This document shows, in pieces, positions 60,872 through 64,000 of a stretch of 64,000 nucleotides of DNA. Position numbers and translations under genes: made by a program. Below the pieces are notes generated by a model. That model did not search any database. It was not told where the DNA came from and was given only the letters and a program-made list of their open reading frames with translations. This DNA is from Methanothermococcus sp. (GTDB taxonomy: Archaea > AGJL01 > Methanococci > Methanococcales > Methanococcaceae): positions 1-64,000 of the forward strand of contig NZ_WAKW01000002.1 of assembly GCF_015523155.1 (NCBI RefSeq). Reading direction: 5' to 3'. Position 1 is the stretch's first letter; every line of letters begins with the position of its first letter.

Positions 60872-61714
60872 GTGGTTAGAAAATTTTGTGTCTATGGAAA
60901 GGGAGGTATTGGAAAATCCACAAATGTATCAAATATAGCAGCAGCACTTGCTGAATCTGGTAAAAAAGTAATGGTTATAGGATGCGACCCAAAGGCAGAT
61001 TCAACAAGAAATTTAATGGGAAGGAAAATTCCAACAGTTTTGGATGTTCTCAGAAAAAAGGGAGCAAATGATATAAAACTTGAAGATATTGTTTTTGAAG
61101 GATTTAGTGGAACCTACTGTATTGAAAGTGGAGGACCTGAACCGGGTGTAGGGTGTGCAGGAAGGGGAGTAATCACAGCAATAGATATGCTGAATAAATT
61201 AGGAGCATTTGAAACTCTAAATCCTGATGTAATTATCTATGATATATTGGGGGATGTTGTATGTGGGGGATTCGCCATGCCATTACAAAAACACCTTGCA
61301 GATGATGTCTATATCGTTACAACATGCGACCCTATGGCAATTTATGCTGCAAATAATATCTGCAAAGGGATAAGAAGGTATGCAAATAGGGGAAAAGTGG
61401 CACTGGGAGGAATTATATATAATGGAAGAAGTGTAATAGACGAGCCATCCATTGTGGAGGAGTTTGCTTCAAAAATTGGAACGAATATTATGGGAAAGGT
61501 TCCAATGAGCAATATTATTACAAAGGCGGAAATTTACAAAAAAACTGTAATAGAATATGCACCAGATAGCGATGTTGCAGATGTTTTTAGGGAGCTCGCA
61601 GATGCCATTTATAAAAATGATAAAAAGGTTATTCCAAACCCACTATCTGAGGAAGGAATTGATAAAATTACTGAAAAAATAGATGATTTATTAAAGAAAA
61701 AAATAGGGAGGTAA
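60872..61714 (+). CDS. NifH-like ATPase (nitrogenase iron-protein family)
   Basis: [20 protein letters not shown]-loop; [30 protein letters not shown] cluster-ligand Cys motifs. Confidence 0.9.
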   Translation: MVRKFCVYGKGGIGKSTNVSNIAAALAESGKKVMVIGCDPKADSTRNLMGRKIPTVLDVLRKKGANDIKLEDIVFEGFSGTYCIESGGPEPGVGCAGRGVITAIDMLNKLGAFETLNPDVIIYDILGDVVCGGFAMPLQKHLADDVYIVTTCDPMAIYAANNICKGIRRYANRGKVALGGIIYNGRSVIDEPSIVEEFASKIGTNIMGKVPMSNIITKAEIYKKTVIEYAPDSDVADVFRELADAIYKNDKKVIPNPLSEEGIDKITEKIDDLLKKKIGR

Positions 61715-61895
61715 TTTATAAAATTTTATTTATAATTCTAATTTTTTAATTTATTTTAATTTAATTTCTAATTTATTTTTAGAAAAGCCTTAAACTTAAT
61801 AAAAGTATTTATAATATTATTAAAGAAAATTTACAATTAATTATATAATGAAATATAGTATTATAAAATAATAAATAAATTTAAATTGTGATATA

Positions 61896-63035
61896 ATGTT
61901 AAAAACTGAAAATTTAACTGTGGGATATAAAGATTATGTTGTAGTTGAAGATGTGAATTTACATATAAAGGAAAGGGAAATATTATGCATCATAGGTCCA
62001 AATGGTGCAGGTAAATCCACACTTTTAAAAACCATAGCAACATATTTAAAACCTAAAAAGGGAGTAGTTTATTTGAACGGTCAAAATATACATGGTTTAA
62101 CACCAAAAAAACTTGCAAAGGAAATGGCGGTTGTATTAACTGAGAGAGTAAATCCCGGAAATATGACTGGATTCGATATTGTAGCTATTGGAAGGCATCC
62201 TTACACCGATTTATTTGGTAGATTAACTGAAATGGATAAGGAAATAATTATGCACGCTGCAAAATCTGTAAATGCCGAGTATCTATTAAATAAAAACTTT
62301 TTTGAAATGAGTGATGGGGAGAGACAGAAGATAATGATAGCAAGAGCTCTTGCTCAGGAACCGAATGTTCTCATACTGGATGAACCAACAAGCTTTTTAG
62401 ATGCAAAACATAAAATTGAACTAATCCTTTTGCTGAGAAAACTTGCAACAGAGAATAATTTAGCAATAATAGTTACACTTCATGACATAGAGCTCGCTTT
62501 AAGAATAGCCGATAAAATGGCATTAATAAAAAACCACAGGGTCATAGCATACGGACATCCAGAGGATGTTATGAAAAAAGAAGTAGTAAATAATCTTTAT
62601 GATTTGGATAACGCAAATTATAATGAGATGATAGGTTATTTTGAACTAAAAAATGCAAATTCTGGGTTTGGCTACTATAATAGGATTTTTTTAGTTTGCG
62701 GTGCAGGAACTGGGGTTGATGTGTTAAGATTTCTTACTAAAAACGGATATAATGTGGTTGTGGGAATATTGCATAAAAATGATATAGATTATATTGTAGC
62801 AAAAACTATGGAATTGGAAATAATATGCGAAGAGCCCTATGAACCCATATCAAATGAAAAATTTGAAAAGGCATTACATGAGCTCGAGATGTCTGATGTA
62901 GTTATATATACAGATTTTCCAGTGGGGCAAACTAATATTTTAAATAAAAAACTTGTTGAACATGCAATCAATACCAATAAAAATGTTATAAAATATGATG
63001 GAAATATTAAATCATTAAAAGAGATGTTAGGGTAA
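61896..63035 (+). CDS. FecE/BtuD-type ABC transporter ATPase with extra C-terminal domain
   Basis: GPNGAGKSTLL; SDGERQKIMIARALAQEPNVLILDEPTSFLD; ~120-aa C-terminal extension. Confidence 0.88.
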   Translation: MLKTENLTVGYKDYVVVEDVNLHIKEREILCIIGPNGAGKSTLLKTIATYLKPKKGVVYLNGQNIHGLTPKKLAKEMAVVLTERVNPGNMTGFDIVAIGRHPYTDLFGRLTEMDKEIIMHAAKSVNAEYLLNKNFFEMSDGERQKIMIARALAQEPNVLILDEPTSFLDAKHKIELILLLRKLATENNLAIIVTLHDIELALRIADKMALIKNHRVIAYGHPEDVMKKEVVNNLYDLDNANYNEMIGYFELKNANSGFGYYNRIFLVCGAGTGVDVLRFLTKNGYNVVVGILHKNDIDYIVAKTMELEIICEEPYEPISNEKFEKALHELEMSDVVIYTDFPVGQTNILNKKLVEHAINTNKNVIKYDGNIKSLKEMLG

Positions 63036-63112
63036 AAATTATAATTTTATAAGTTAATAATTTTTTTAATTTTTTAATTTTAACTTTTTTATATATTTAC
63101 TTTATATTTCAT

Positions 63113-64000
63113 TTACTGTATTTTTATCTTTTTTTCACCCTTATAAACTAAATATATTACAAGTAGTCCTCCTAATACATCGAGAATGGAGCCTATTGGC
63201 AAAACCTGGGCTGGACGGTTTAATCCATATATGTAAAAGATAGGAACCCAATATTTCAATGAAATAATATGACACATGAGCATCAGCACTACACCAACAA
63301 GCATAGTTGTTGGAAGCAACCATCTATGGTCTGAGGTTCTTATGATAGGTCTTGCCAAATATGGTGCTGCAATTCCTACGAATGCCATTAATCCAACATA
63401 AGGTATTATGGCCCCTACAATAAATGATGTTAACAATAATATCAATATCCTACTTTTTTTTACATTTAATCCAAAACTCTTTGCATAGGTTTCTCCAAAT
63501 AATAGGGCGTTTAAAGGTTTTATTAAAAAAATACACCCTATTGTAAATATTATTGTGCATATAACCATTGGGGGAATATCATTTAAATGAATTCTAGTTA
63601 CATTTCCAACAATAAAGTTAAAATAATCCTGGATAGATAGGTTTGTTCCATTTGCTATTAAATAAGCCCTTATGCCCTCAAATAAATAACTCATCAATAG
63701 GGCAACAATTAAAACTCCATTTACCTCTTTTATTCTAAGGGCTATAATTATAAGCATAACTATCGACAGCAGTCCTCCGCACCATCCAGCTACCATGATT
63801 TTATCCGTTCCAAATGATGAAAACAATTCTGCAAAACTATTTATAAATATTACAAGCGCAACGGCAAATAACACACCACTGGATATACCTGTTGTATATG
63901 GTGATGCAAGAAGGTTTCTAAATAATGTCTGCAACATCAAACCGCAGGCTGATAATGTTAAACCTACAAGAATTGCTCCAATAATTGGTGGAAGACGAAC
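63113..64000 (-). CDS. FecCD/BtuC-family ABC transporter permease, 5' end beyond window
   Basis: ORF stays open to the window edge (VRLPPIIGAILVGLTLSACGLMLQTLFRNLLASPYTTGISSG). Confidence 0.9.
   Translation of the reverse strand, partial: VRLPPIIGAILVGLTLSACGLMLQTLFRNLLASPYTTGISSGVLFAVALVIFINSFAELFSSFGTDKIMVAGWCGGLLSIVMLIIIALRIKEVNGVLIVALLMSYLFEGIRAYLIANGTNLSIQDYFNFIVGNVTRIHLNDIPPMVICTIIFTIGCIFLIKPLNALLFGETYAKSFGLNVKKSRILILLLTSFIVGAIIPYVGLMAFVGIAAPYLARPIIRTSDHRWLLPTTMLVGVVLMLMCHIISLKYWVPIFYIYGLNRPAQVLPIGSILDVLGGLLVIYLVYKGEKKIKIQ

Noticed and set aside
60872-61714. Calling the NifH-like protein CfbC
   Set aside because: It has the CDPKADSTR and [10 protein letters not shown] forms of nitrogenase iron proteins and no CfbD neighbour; subgroup left open pending phylogeny.

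Overview
This 64 kb window is chromosomal DNA from an AT-rich methanogen of the Methanococcales type (inference from gene content and order). Supported content: an ACDS/CODH cluster with two cdhC paralogs; ilvC; cobS and nikR; fni-RNase J-idsA; comD; a pair of class III type IV pilins; tRNA-Trp with an intron; mfnE and EF-1beta followed by a long ribosomal-protein operon (uL22 to uL15, secY) that includes aIF1 and RNase P subunit Rnp1; aglB and a WecA/MraY-like transferase; trm56, dcd, secG, cfbE, purC and purS; a small accessory island (CARF-wHTH regulator, tandem small-protein repeats, PIN gene, integrase remnant) next to a tRNA cluster; and cobN, ferredoxin, U32-like, NifH-like and ABC transporter genes. 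The observations most worth follow-up are: (i) a striking apparent excess of the palindrome GAGCTC (about 58 by eye) in coding and intergenic DNA; (ii) the CARF-wHTH plus modular small-protein array with a perfect 144-bp repeat; (iii) a two-hairpin insert bounded by a duplicated tRNA-Glu 3' end; (iv) gene relics (comD, aIF1) around an archaeal ATPase gene; (v) a 26-nt shared motif upstream of cdhA and cdhC1; and (vi) a NifH-like/U32-like/ferredoxin/CobN neighbourhood. No CRISPR array, rRNA or complete IS element was seen. All counts and alignments were done by eye.
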